Positions 54,681 to 63,603 of a stretch of DNA of 64,000 bases are shown here, piece by piece. Position 1 is the stretch's first letter, and the number at the start of each line of letters is the position of its first letter. The notes beneath the pieces were generated by a model, which saw only the letters and a list, made by a program, of their open reading frames with translations, did no database searches and was not told the DNA's origin. A program made the position numbers and the translations under genes. The stretch is from Terriglobales bacterium (GTDB taxonomy: Bacteria; Acidobacteriota; Terriglobia; Terriglobales; Acidobacteriaceae), in contig DATMPC010000058.1 of the NCBI GenBank assembly GCA_035567895.1, forward strand, positions 124,001 to 188,000, in the 5' to 3' direction.

Positions 54681-55376
54681 ATGAAATCCATCGGACTTAT
54701 CGGCGGGCTCGGACCTGAGTCGACCGTCGACTACTATCGCTCGCTCATCGAGACGCATCGGTCGCGATATCCTGACGCAGATCCACCGTCGATCATCATC
54801 AACAGTGTGAATATGCAGCATGTCCTCCGCTGCGTTCGTGGAGAACGTCTTCATGACCTCGCTGCGTTTCTGGTATCGGAGTTGCAAAAGCTTGCGGTAG
54901 CGGGTGCGGACTTCGCTCTGCTAACCGCGAACACACCACACATCGTCTTCGACGAGGTTGAGCGCGCTTCTCCGCTTCCTCTCATTAGCATCGTGCAGGC
55001 CACGGCCGACCGCGCTCATCAATCCGGTTTCCGGCGGGTCGGTTTGCTGGGGACACGATTCACGATGCAGGCGACGTTCTACCCTGACGTATTTGCAAGG
55101 AAGCAGATGCAGATCCACGTGCCCGATGAGAACGATCAGGCTTACATCCACGAAAGATATTTCAAGGAACTGGTGAACGGAGTTTTTCTCGACGAGACTC
55201 GTCAAGCGCTTACCGAGATGATCGTGCGAATGAAGAATCGGGATGGCATACAGGCGGTGATTCTGGGAGGCACTGAGCTACCGTTGCTTCTGCGTGGAGG
55301 CGAAGCTGGCGGTGTTCCACTGCTAGACACTACGCAGATTCACGTCGAGGCCGCGCTTGAGCGCTTGAGCTCGTAA
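54681..55376 (+). CDS. Aspartate/glutamate racemase-like protein lacking both catalytic residues
   Basis: A 231-residue protein of the Asp/Glu racemase fold (MKSIGLIGGLGPESTVDYY at the N-terminus, NSVNM, LLGTRFTMQ). In active members the catalytic pair is Cys/Cys or, in YgeA-type enzymes, Thr83/Cys197. Here the equivalent places are Ala83 in LLTANTPH and Gly197 in ILGGTELPL, so the usual base pair is absent. The rest of the fold seems intact, so it may be a binding protein, use a different chemistry, or have lost activity. Start ATG 54681. Neighbours do not clarify the role. Confidence 0.85.
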   Translation: MKSIGLIGGLGPESTVDYYRSLIETHRSRYPDADPPSIIINSVNMQHVLRCVRGERLHDLAAFLVSELQKLAVAGADFALLTANTPHIVFDEVERASPLPLISIVQATADRAHQSGFRRVGLLGTRFTMQATFYPDVFARKQMQIHVPDENDQAYIHERYFKELVNGVFLDETRQALTEMIVRMKNRDGIQAVILGGTELPLLLRGGEAGGVPLLDTTQIHVEAALERLSS

Positions 55377-55838
55377 GTGTGGTTCGAGAGACTCCGCGCG
55401 ACGTTGGCTTCGGGGCTGTAGATCAGCACTTCTGGGCTCATCTGCGGCATAGCAGACCATGAATCCCCCACCCAAGCACAATCACAGTGGTGCATGTCCA
55501 AAATCCGATGGCGCTTGTACCGTCTAAGTGGTGGCAGAGCAAGGGGAAGTCTGACGGCAACCCGGAAGATACTGACCGATGGTCAGCTTCGCGCACAAGG
55601 AGGCAGCAAGGAATGCCGTGAGGTTCTTCTATCTACGGCGCCACATAGAGCACAGCGGAAGATTGCCTGGTGCAAACACCTGCAATCCAGCGCAAACGGC
55701 GCCACGTTCCACGAAAGGAACCCGATTCCGGTTCTTCTTGAAGCAGTGAGCCGGATGTGATACCAAGTACGGACCCCGAAGTTCCTTAACTCAGAGCACT
55801 TTACAATTCCTCAACCCCCTGAGGGAGAGGCTGGTTCC
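55377..55838. other. 462-bp region without a supported gene, before the barrel gene
   Basis: A long leader-like gap. I see small hairpins (GGTG-CAAA-CACC near 55669; GTTCC / GGAAC with a loop near 55704) but no recognised riboswitch, no tRNA and no convincing gene; the open frames inside (for example 55494-55760) have no recognisable motif or good start. It may hold a long 5' leader or regulatory sites for the porin-cytochrome pair. Confidence 0.4.
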
Positions 55839-58142
55839 GTGATCGTCCGGAGACTTTCGTGTGGCCCACTGGCGGCGGTGGTGTGTCTAACCATTTCCGC
55901 ATTGGGTTTCGGACAGGAACCGTCAGGCCAACCGCAACAGACTGCCGCTGCCACAGCCCCTGCCGACCCAACGCAGCTGCCCTCAGCACGCAATAAAGAC
56001 GAAGACCAGCAGAGCAAAGACACTGTCATTCAAGGTCCGCAGAGGCGATTGCCGAACCGACGTCCGATCACGACCAGCTCGGTGGAAGGGCTGGTGACGA
56101 GCACCGATGGTCGCGGAATTGGCGGTACGCGAGTCGTCATTCGCGACGCAAATGGAAGATTGCGCGCCGCCATGACCGATGCCGACGGTGTGTTTCGCGT
56201 TAGTGATCTCAATGCCGGTGTCTATCAGATCGAGTTGCGTAGACAGGGCTTCCAGGACTTTGCACGCCAAAACGTTCGCGTGGGTCCAGGCGAAGTGTTA
56301 AGCATCGAGGTGAAGCTGCAGTCGACTGAAGAATTCTTAGCGCAAGGGCCTATGGATCGTCCGCTGGCAGGCGCCGTGCCGCCAAAGGCTGGTCAGACCG
56401 AGGCGGAGGCACGCACGCCGTACAACGAAATGCGGCGGCGTCCAAACGAGACCATGCCCGTGGGGGAAGCCGCCGTGGCCCAGGCTCCTCCTACCGAGAA
56501 TGAGAATTTCGAGAAGCGCACCTACCGTTGGGATATCGCTGGTGGTGACCCGAAGGATCCGCTCAACGCCTATAGGAGATATGCGGCGTCGGGCGAATAC
56601 AATTACAGCAGCGGGCACTGGTACGATCCGTTCAATCGCAACAAGCTCAAGGGCGATTATCCGATCTTTGGGCAACAGACCTTCTTCGTCTTTACCGGGA
56701 GTGCGGTCAGCGCTCTCGATGGGCGGCGCCTTCCGACTCCGAGCTTAGTAGCCGCGCGCAATCCCGGATCGTTCGACTTCTTCGGTAGCGGCGGCCAATT
56801 CTTCCTCAGCCAGATATTTCGGTTTACCGGCGAGCTCTACCACGGCGACGCCAGCTTCCGTCCGAAGGATTGGCGGATCGTCTTCACTCCCGCGTTCGAT
56901 GTGAACTACCTGCTAACCCGGGAACGTGGCATTGTGAACATCAATCCGCAGCGCGGGACTGATCGCTTTGACGATCACGTTGGATTGCAGGCGGCGTTTG
57001 TCGAATACAAGATCAAGGACCTAAGTCCGAACTTTGATTTCGTTTCCGTTCGCGCGGGCATTCAGCAATTTCAAAGTGACTTCAGAGGCCTGATCTATTC
57101 GGAAGAGCAGCCCGGGCTGAGGATCTTCGGGAATCTGAAGTCGGACAAATATGAGTACAACCTCGCGTACTTTTATCACCTGGAGAAGGACACCAACAGC
57201 GGATTAAACACGTTCAATGATCGGCATCAGCAAGTAGCGATTGCGAACCTGTACATCCAGGACTTTCTGTTCAAGGGTTATACGACTCAATTCAGTTATC
57301 ACTTCAACAAAGACGATCCCTCGATCTACTTCAATAACAACGGGGTCATCACTCGGCCGGAACCGATTGGAGTAGTCATTCCTCATGGCATCCGCTCGCA
57401 TTATGCGGGATGGACCAGCAACGGCCACATCAAGCGCATCAATGTGTCGTCTGCCTTCTATCAGGTGCTGGGATACGATACCGACAACCAAGTCGCATCG
57501 CGGCGGAATGTTGTTCCGTGTCCGCAGGGATTTGGGAAGTGCGATCGGGTGGACATCAACGCGCAACTGGGCGCGTTGGAATTGTCGCTGGACAAAGATT
57601 GGCTGCGGCTGCGCACGTCGTTCTTCTATGCTTCCGGTGACAAGAATCCGCGCGATGGCATAGCGCGAGGATTCGATTCCATTGATGAATCGCAGAGCTT
57701 TGCCGGTGGACCATTTAGTTTCTGGAACCGCGAAGGCATTCGACTCACGAGCACTCTTATCGGCCTTAAATCCGAGAATGCTCTGTTTCCCGATCTGCGA
57801 GCCAGCAAGAATGAAGGCCAGGCGAACTATGTGAATCCCGGCGCCTATGTGTACAACGCCGGAGCTGATTTCGACATAACTCCGAAGATGCGCTGGGTAG
57901 TGAACTTCAACTACCTGCAATTCGTGCACACCGACCCGATCCAGTTAGTGCTCTTCCAGAACCATATTCATCGCGGCATTGGGGCGGACTTCGGCACCGG
58001 TGTGATTTACAGGCCGCCGCTGTCGGAGAACATCATTATCGAAGGTGGCATCACCGGGCTCGTTCCAGCACGGGGCTTGCGCGACATCTACACCGGCCAA
58101 ACGCTGCTTAGCGCATTCGGTCTGATTAAGTTTGTGTTCTGA
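55839..58142 (+). CDS. Outer-membrane beta-barrel protein with N-terminal carboxypeptidase-regulatory-like domain
   Basis: A 767-residue secreted protein: signal peptide (SALGFGQ), a low-complexity linker, a carboxypeptidase D regulatory-like (Ig-type) domain at about 80-165 (TSSVEGLVTSTDGRGIGG, then GVYQIELRRQGFQDFAR), then an Ala/Pro/Glu-rich linker and a long strand-rich part (about 255-767) with alternating aromatic and polar residues, ending in IKFVF. A terminal Phe is the usual signature for BamA-dependent barrel insertion. It is followed after 35 bp by a decaheme cytochrome, which suggests a porin-cytochrome complex. No TonB box or plug domain was seen, so it is probably not a TonB-dependent receptor. 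The GTG start at 55839 follows a GAGAGG. Confidence 0.8.
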   Translation: MIVRRLSCGPLAAVVCLTISALGFGQEPSGQPQQTAAATAPADPTQLPSARNKDEDQQSKDTVIQGPQRRLPNRRPITTSSVEGLVTSTDGRGIGGTRVVIRDANGRLRAAMTDADGVFRVSDLNAGVYQIELRRQGFQDFARQNVRVGPGEVLSIEVKLQSTEEFLAQGPMDRPLAGAVPPKAGQTEAEARTPYNEMRRRPNETMPVGEAAVAQAPPTENENFEKRTYRWDIAGGDPKDPLNAYRRYAASGEYNYSSGHWYDPFNRNKLKGDYPIFGQQTFFVFTGSAVSALDGRRLPTPSLVAARNPGSFDFFGSGGQFFLSQIFRFTGELYHGDASFRPKDWRIVFTPAFDVNYLLTRERGIVNINPQRGTDRFDDHVGLQAAFVEYKIKDLSPNFDFVSVRAGIQQFQSDFRGLIYSEEQPGLRIFGNLKSDKYEYNLAYFYHLEKDTNSGLNTFNDRHQQVAIANLYIQDFLFKGYTTQFSYHFNKDDPSIYFNNNGVITRPEPIGVVIPHGIRSHYAGWTSNGHIKRINVSSAFYQVLGYDTDNQVASRRNVVPCPQGFGKCDRVDINAQLGALELSLDKDWLRLRTSFFYASGDKNPRDGIARGFDSIDESQSFAGGPFSFWNREGIRLTSTLIGLKSENALFPDLRASKNEGQANYVNPGAYVYNAGADFDITPKMRWVVNFNYLQFVHTDPIQLVLFQNHIHRGIGADFGTGVIYRPPLSENIIIEGGITGLVPARGLRDIYTGQTLLSAFGLIKFVF

Positions 58143-58177
58143 GGAAGCAAGTTGAAACCAGTCAGCTCAGGGGATTA

Positions 58178-61100
58178 ATGAAGAGGTCTCGCGGCGTTCG
58201 CTTGGCTTGGGTCTTTGGCCTCGCAATTTGTTTGGTGTTCATCACGCGCGTGGTCGCACGCGCGAATCCATTCAGCAACCGACAAGAAACGCAGCAATCC
58301 CAACAGGCAGGCTCGGCAAATTCTCAAGCCACGTCTCCGGATCAAACCGAGAGCATCACGGAACGAACGCAACGGCGAGGGTCGCAACTCCTAATTCTCC
58401 AGACGCAAGAAGAAGCGGACACCAAGATTCGCGGTTGCATGAGTTCCGGCTGTCATAACCCAATCGACAGCACGACGATGCACGCACCCGGGACGGTGCG
58501 CCTGGGCTGTACCGACTGCCACGGCGGTGATGCGTCGGTAATGAACAGCGCGGCCAAGGATTCTGCCCAATATGACGAGGCGAAGAATAAAGCGCATGTG
58601 CGCGCACGCTTTCGCGAGGACGAGCATTCAGCGGCAAATCCAGTGCGTTCCTATTTTGGAGCGCGCTGGCTAAAAGAGAGCGCGGAGTGGGTGAAGTTCG
58701 TCAACCCTAGCGACAACCGAGTGTCGCAGGAGACGTGCGGACGTTCCGGCTGCCACTCTGAAGAGGTGCACCAGGTACGCACCAGCATGATGACTCACGG
58801 CGCGATGCTCTGGGGCGCCGCACTCTATAACAACGGCGGGTATCCAATAAAGAATCCGCGTTTTGGTGAGAGCTATGGGCGCGACGGCAAGCCACAGCGC
58901 TTGATTACCTGGCCTCCTCCAACTCCGGAGGAGACGAAGCAGAAAGGTGTGTTGCCGTATATCGACCCGCTGCAGCGCTGGGAGATTTCCCAACCTGGGA
59001 ACGTATTGCGCGTCTTCGAACGCGGCGGACGCGAAAAAGGCGAAATTGGAAATCCCGTTTCAGATGAGGATCCAGGCCATCCCGATGTGAAGCTATCGAC
59101 ACGAGGATTTGGCACAGAATTGCGTACCGATCCGGTCTTTCTTGGGTTGCAGAAAACTCGCCTGCTCGATCCGCTCCTCTCATTCCCCGGCACCAACGAT
59201 CAGCCGGGCGACTATCGCCAGGGAGGATGCAGCGCGTGTCACGTGGTTTACGCCAACGACCGTGATCCGATGCACTCGGGAAACTACGCCAGATACGGCA
59301 ATCTGGGATTGTCGCAACAGTCTGACCCGACGATCTCGAAGAGCGAGAGCGGCCATCCCTTGCAGCATGTTTTCACGCTGTCGATTCCATCCAGTCAATG
59401 CATGACGTGCCACATGCATCCGGGCACGAACATGGTTACCACCTACTTCGGATATACCTGGTGGGACAACGAGATCAATGCCGACAAGATGTATCCGGAG
59501 AAGCAGCACGATCCTTCGGCTACCGAAGCATACCGAGCGCAAGTGCGTAACCCCGAAGGCGCAGCCGATCGCGGCAAATGGCGCGACGTAAACTTCTTGC
59601 AGCAGGTTGGGACCCCCGAGTTCAACAAGCAACTGGATAAGACCCAGATGGCGGACTTTCACAGCCATGGCTGGATCTTCCGAGCGGTTTACAAGCACGA
59701 TCGCAAGGGAAATCTCCTCGACGCCGATGACAAGATCGTCGACTGGAAAGACCCCGACAAATTCAAAAAGGCCGTTCACCTGGCTGACATCCATCTTGAT
59801 AAGGGAATGCAATGCGCCGACTGCCACTTCTCGCAGGACAACCATGGCAACGGCAAGCTTTACGGCGAGACGCGCAATGCGCTGGTAATCACGTGCGAAG
59901 CTTGCCATGGCGACATTCGCTCACGCGCAACGCTGGTATCGAGCGGTCCGGCCGCACCCAGCAACGGGATTAATCTTGCGATTAACACTACGCCGTTCAA
60001 GCAGAAACAGTTCTACTGGCGCGGCGATCGTCTCTACCAACGCTCGATCATGGACCCAAATCAGGAATGGGAGGTCGTGCAGGTAATCGACACCATCATG
60101 CCTGGTCATCCGCATTACAGCGAGAAGTCACGCTTGGCAAAGACGATTCAGAAAGACGGCTCGACGTGGGGAGCGCTCGTCGATCAGAACGACCTCACCA
60201 AACTCGCGCACTCTTCGAGCAAGATGAGCTGCCAGAGCTGCCACACGTCCTGGACAACGAGCTGCTTCGGGTGCCATCTATCGATGTCGGCAAATCAGCG
60301 TATGCCCATGTTGCACAACGAAGGGCTGCTGACGCGCAACTATACAGCCTACGACTTCATGGTGCTGCGCGATGACGTCTACATGCTCGGCATCGATGGC
60401 ACCGTCACCGGCAATCGCGTCTCGCCAATTCGCTCTGCTTGCGCTGTCGTCGTGAGCTCACAAAACGCCCAGCGCGATTGGCTCTACTACCAGCAGCAGA
60501 CAGTCTCATCCGAAGGCTTTAGTGGACAAGCCTTTAGTCCGTACGTCCCCCATACGGTTCGCGCCAAAGAAACGAAGGAATGCACTGACTGCCACGTCTC
60601 GCAGGACAAAGACAATAACGCCTGGATGGCTCAAGTCCTTGTTCAGGGCACGAACTTCCTCAACTTCATGGGACGCTACGTCTATGTCGCGACAGGCGAA
60701 GACGGATTCAATGCCGTTAAAGTAGCCGAGCACGAGGAGCCTCCCGCGATTTATGGAAGCGACTTCCACAAGGTCGCTTATCCCAAAAACTACGAGGAAT
60801 TTCAAAAACACAAATTGGAGCTTGAGGCCGACGAGCATCCAGTTCGGGCAAAGCTCGGGGGACAAGAGGTACTCGACATCCAACTGCGTGGCGAATACGT
60901 CTACACGGCTTTAGGCAAAGGCGGGTTCCGTTTCTACGATGTCGCGCAAATCGACAACAAGGATTTCTCGGAGAAGATCGTTACCGCTCCCGTTTCACCT
61001 TTAGGACAAAAGTTCTATGTAAAGAGCAAGTACGCTACGGCCATTGCGACGCCGACCACTCTAGGCGTTGATCCGCTGCGGACCCACGATCCTCAAAACG

Positions 61101-62104
61101 AGGAGCAGAAGATCCACTTGATGTATGGCTTCCTCTTCGGAACGGATAAGTACGAAGGATTGGTAGTAATCGGCAACAGCCTCAAAGAAAAGAAAGACTT
61201 CGCTGGCGTAGGCACACTACTCGATGGAAATCCGGCGAACAATTTCGTTCATCGCGCCGCAACGTTCAATCCCGACGGAAAGTTGAATGGCGCTCACCGC
61301 ATCACGATCGCGGGAGTGTACGCATACATCTTGTGCGATCGGGGACTCGAGGTTGTGAGTCTCGACGATCCACTGCATCCCAAAATCACGGCCGAGATCG
61401 GAGCGCCTGTACTCAACGAGCCCACCGGAGTGGCGGTGCAATTCCGGTATGCGTTTGTAACCGATAAAGAAGGGCTTAAGGTCTTCGATGTGACCCATCT
61501 CGACCAACCTAAGTTGGTCGAAGCCGCGAAGGTCCCATTACGGGATGCACGCAACGTTTATCTCTCACGTACGTACGCTTATGTGTCCGACGGCAAGGAT
61601 GGAATTGCCATCGTCGATATCGAACGCCCAGAGAAGCCCAAGCTCGCACAGATGTTCAACGCCAACGGCGAACTGAAAGATACGCGCGATCTGAAGACGG
61701 GAATGGTCAGCTCCAGTCAGTTCGCGTTCGTTGCCGATGGCGAGGATGGGTTCAAGATCGTTCAACTCTTTTCGCCGGTGGACAACGACAAGTTTTACGG
61801 ATTCAGTCCCCCGCCGACTCCGAAACTCATTGCCAGATACAAGACGAAGGGGCCTGCGCTTATCGTGTCGGAAGGCACTGACCGTGACCGCGGTGTCGAC
61901 GAGAGCGGAAATCAGCTCTCAGTGTTTGGCCGCCGTGGTGCGCGACCCTTCAATCAGCAGGAAATGCAGCTCATGTACATGCGCAACGGCGAACTCTACA
62001 CCGTAACCAATGATCCTCCCGGACGGCCTGTGGATTCCCACACTCCACTCAAGGCGGGCCATGGCGCGCCGGAAGAGAAGAAGGGAAGCGGCGGACAGAG
62101 GTAG
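58178..62104 (+). CDS. Decaheme c-type cytochrome with C-terminal LVIVD-type beta-propeller
   Basis: A 1308-residue protein with an N-terminal signal or anchor (about 8-28). Ten haem-binding motifs: two of the CX4CH type (87-93 and 187-193) and eight CXXCH (111, 351, 408, 546, 573, 685, 696, 802). The C-terminal part (about 830-1250) has at least six repeats of the type (G)xYxYVxxGxDGhxhhDh, for example YVYVATGEDGFNAVKV, YAFVTDKEGLKVFDV and YAYVSDGKDGIAIVDI, matching LVIVD propellers. The length is far beyond ordinary decahemes. Together with the barrel 35 bp upstream it could carry electrons across the outer membrane; the propeller may bind a partner or substrate outside. That transfer role is inference. 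Confidence 0.93.
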   Translation: MKRSRGVRLAWVFGLAICLVFITRVVARANPFSNRQETQQSQQAGSANSQATSPDQTESITERTQRRGSQLLILQTQEEADTKIRGCMSSGCHNPIDSTTMHAPGTVRLGCTDCHGGDASVMNSAAKDSAQYDEAKNKAHVRARFREDEHSAANPVRSYFGARWLKESAEWVKFVNPSDNRVSQETCGRSGCHSEEVHQVRTSMMTHGAMLWGAALYNNGGYPIKNPRFGESYGRDGKPQRLITWPPPTPEETKQKGVLPYIDPLQRWEISQPGNVLRVFERGGREKGEIGNPVSDEDPGHPDVKLSTRGFGTELRTDPVFLGLQKTRLLDPLLSFPGTNDQPGDYRQGGCSACHVVYANDRDPMHSGNYARYGNLGLSQQSDPTISKSESGHPLQHVFTLSIPSSQCMTCHMHPGTNMVTTYFGYTWWDNEINADKMYPEKQHDPSATEAYRAQVRNPEGAADRGKWRDVNFLQQVGTPEFNKQLDKTQMADFHSHGWIFRAVYKHDRKGNLLDADDKIVDWKDPDKFKKAVHLADIHLDKGMQCADCHFSQDNHGNGKLYGETRNALVITCEACHGDIRSRATLVSSGPAAPSNGINLAINTTPFKQKQFYWRGDRLYQRSIMDPNQEWEVVQVIDTIMPGHPHYSEKSRLAKTIQKDGSTWGALVDQNDLTKLAHSSSKMSCQSCHTSWTTSCFGCHLSMSANQRMPMLHNEGLLTRNYTAYDFMVLRDDVYMLGIDGTVTGNRVSPIRSACAVVVSSQNAQRDWLYYQQQTVSSEGFSGQAFSPYVPHTVRAKETKECTDCHVSQDKDNNAWMAQVLVQGTNFLNFMGRYVYVATGEDGFNAVKVAEHEEPPAIYGSDFHKVAYPKNYEEFQKHKLELEADEHPVRAKLGGQEVLDIQLRGEYVYTALGKGGFRFYDVAQIDNKDFSEKIVTAPVSPLGQKFYVKSKYATAIATPTTLGVDPLRTHDPQNEEQKIHLMYGFLFGTDKYEGLVVIGNSLKEKKDFAGVGTLLDGNPANNFVHRAATFNPDGKLNGAHRITIAGVYAYILCDRGLEVVSLDDPLHPKITAEIGAPVLNEPTGVAVQFRYAFVTDKEGLKVFDVTHLDQPKLVEAAKVPLRDARNVYLSRTYAYVSDGKDGIAIVDIERPEKPKLAQMFNANGELKDTRDLKTGMVSSSQFAFVADGEDGFKIVQLFSPVDNDKFYGFSPPPTPKLIARYKTKGPALIVSEGTDRDRGVDESGNQLSVFGRRGARPFNQQEMQLMYMRNGELYTVTNDPPGRPVDSHTPLKAGHGAPEEKKGSGGQR

Positions 62105-62187
62105 AGAGGCCCGTAACTTTAGTACCGGACTCATTTCGAATCGTGACGGCAGACGCGCACGACGTTGTTCTGTGCGGCCGGATCTCA

Positions 62188-63501
62188 CTATTCGCGTACA
62201 GTCGTAATTTCCTGCGCCGGATCGCCGCCAGCGTAAGTCTGCGCGATGATCAGGCGGCGCGCTTCAATCCGGAACTCTTTGAGTTGAGTCCTGAACCAAA
62301 TCGAGCCCAGGATTGAGCAGGCTCCGCCAGCCGCAACCGTAAAAGGCGCTCCCATGCGCTCGGACAGGGCTCCAGCGAGCAGCGCTCCAAGCGGCGCCAT
62401 GCCCATCATCATCATGGAATAGACGGACATGATCCGACCGCGAAGGCGGTCGGGAACCATTGATTGGATGAGCGTGTTCGTCGAGGCCATCTGCACCATC
62501 ATGAACAGTCCAACTGGAATCAGGAGTACAGCAGAAGCCCAAAAGACCCGTGAGTAAGAAAACAAGATAAGAGACACGCCGAAAGAAGCCGAAGATGCGG
62601 CGACCCACGTTCCCAGCCCTCTTAGGCTTGATTTAGAGGCCAGCGCCAACGCTCCGATCAGCGCTCCTGTGCCACTGAATCCCATGAGTATCCCCAACCC
62701 GCGTGCGCCGCTATGCAGAATTTGATCGGCAAAGATCGGCATCAGCACCGCATACGGCATGCCTACCAGGCTAACCACACCAACCAGCAGCAGCAGTGCA
62801 AATATTGGTTTCGTGTGCAGGACCCACTGGAAGCCTTCCTTGATATCCTCTAAGGCCGACGTTTCCCGGGGATGAGGGGACCATGGCGGGACCTTCATCA
62901 TCAAAAGCCCGGCCAAAACCGCGATGTAGCTGACGGCATTGGCAAAGAAGCACCATCCTTCGCCGATGCTGGCGACTAGAACGCCAGCTATCGCAGGTCC
63001 TATGACACGAGCACCGTTGAACATCGAGGAGTTGAGCGCGATCGCATTCATCAAGTCCTCTCGACCTACCATCTCCACAATGAAGGCCTGGCGGGCCGGT
63101 ATGTCAAAAGCGTTCACGAATCCAAGCAGGGCAGCAAGCACGAAGACGTGCCACACTTTTACTACGCCAAGCAAGGTGATCGCAGCCAGGATGGATGCAA
63201 GAATCATCGAGAGGGCCTGGGTAGCGATGATTACGCGATGCCGGTGACGCCGGTCGACAACGGCGCCCCCGATGGGCGAGAGCAGGAAGATCGGGATTTG
63301 CGACGAAAATGAAACTGCGCCCAGCAGCAATGATGATCCAGTGAGCCGGTAGATGAGCCACGCCTCAGCGACGTTCTGCATCCAGGTGCCAACCAGGGAG
63401 ATGAGCTGACCTGCGAAGAAGAGCTGGAAATTGCGATGGCGTAGAGAGCGGAATGCGCTCGCAAATTTGGCAGGCAGGTAGCTTGTCGTCAGGGTAGCCA
63501 C
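62188..63501 (-). CDS. MFS transporter of the enterobactin-exporter-like group
   Basis: A membrane protein of about 437 residues with about 12 hydrophobic segments. Family marks: SLRHRNFQLFFAGQLISLVGTWMQ at the start, GGAVVDRRHRHRVI after the second helix (the MFS loop motif), PARQAFIVEMVG and DRLRGRIMSVYSMMMMGMAPLG. This group (DUF894/EntS-like) usually exports siderophores, drugs or lipids. The GTG at 63501 is chosen because the next residues match relatives; a GTG at 63591 is also in frame. The start is divergent from the DinB gene at 63604, leaving about 100 bp for both promoters. Confidence 0.85.
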   Translation of the reverse strand: MATLTTSYLPAKFASAFRSLRHRNFQLFFAGQLISLVGTWMQNVAEAWLIYRLTGSSLLLGAVSFSSQIPIFLLSPIGGAVVDRRHRHRVIIATQALSMILASILAAITLLGVVKVWHVFVLAALLGFVNAFDIPARQAFIVEMVGREDLMNAIALNSSMFNGARVIGPAIAGVLVASIGEGWCFFANAVSYIAVLAGLLMMKVPPWSPHPRETSALEDIKEGFQWVLHTKPIFALLLLVGVVSLVGMPYAVLMPIFADQILHSGARGLGILMGFSGTGALIGALALASKSSLRGLGTWVAASSASFGVSLILFSYSRVFWASAVLLIPVGLFMMVQMASTNTLIQSMVPDRLRGRIMSVYSMMMMGMAPLGALLAGALSERMGAPFTVAAGGACSILGSIWFRTQLKEFRIEARRLIIAQTYAGGDPAQEITTVRE

Positions 63502-63603
63502 GGTATGATTCGATGCGGCAGGGGACGAGAGCCTCAAACTCTTCCAGCCTCGTAAACTGCTGCAACTTCCATAATACCGACTCGGGAACACCAGGAGGAT
63601 GAT

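Noticed and set aside
55494-55760. 88-codon open frame in the gap before the barrel gene
   Set aside because: No recognisable motif, no good ribosome site, unusual composition; no family could be assigned.
55640-55760. GEMM-I cyclic-dinucleotide riboswitch upstream of the cytochrome pair
   Set aside because: A GGTGCAAACACC hairpin and a GAAA-containing hairpin are present, but the ACGCAAAG core and the downstream conserved stem could not be found.
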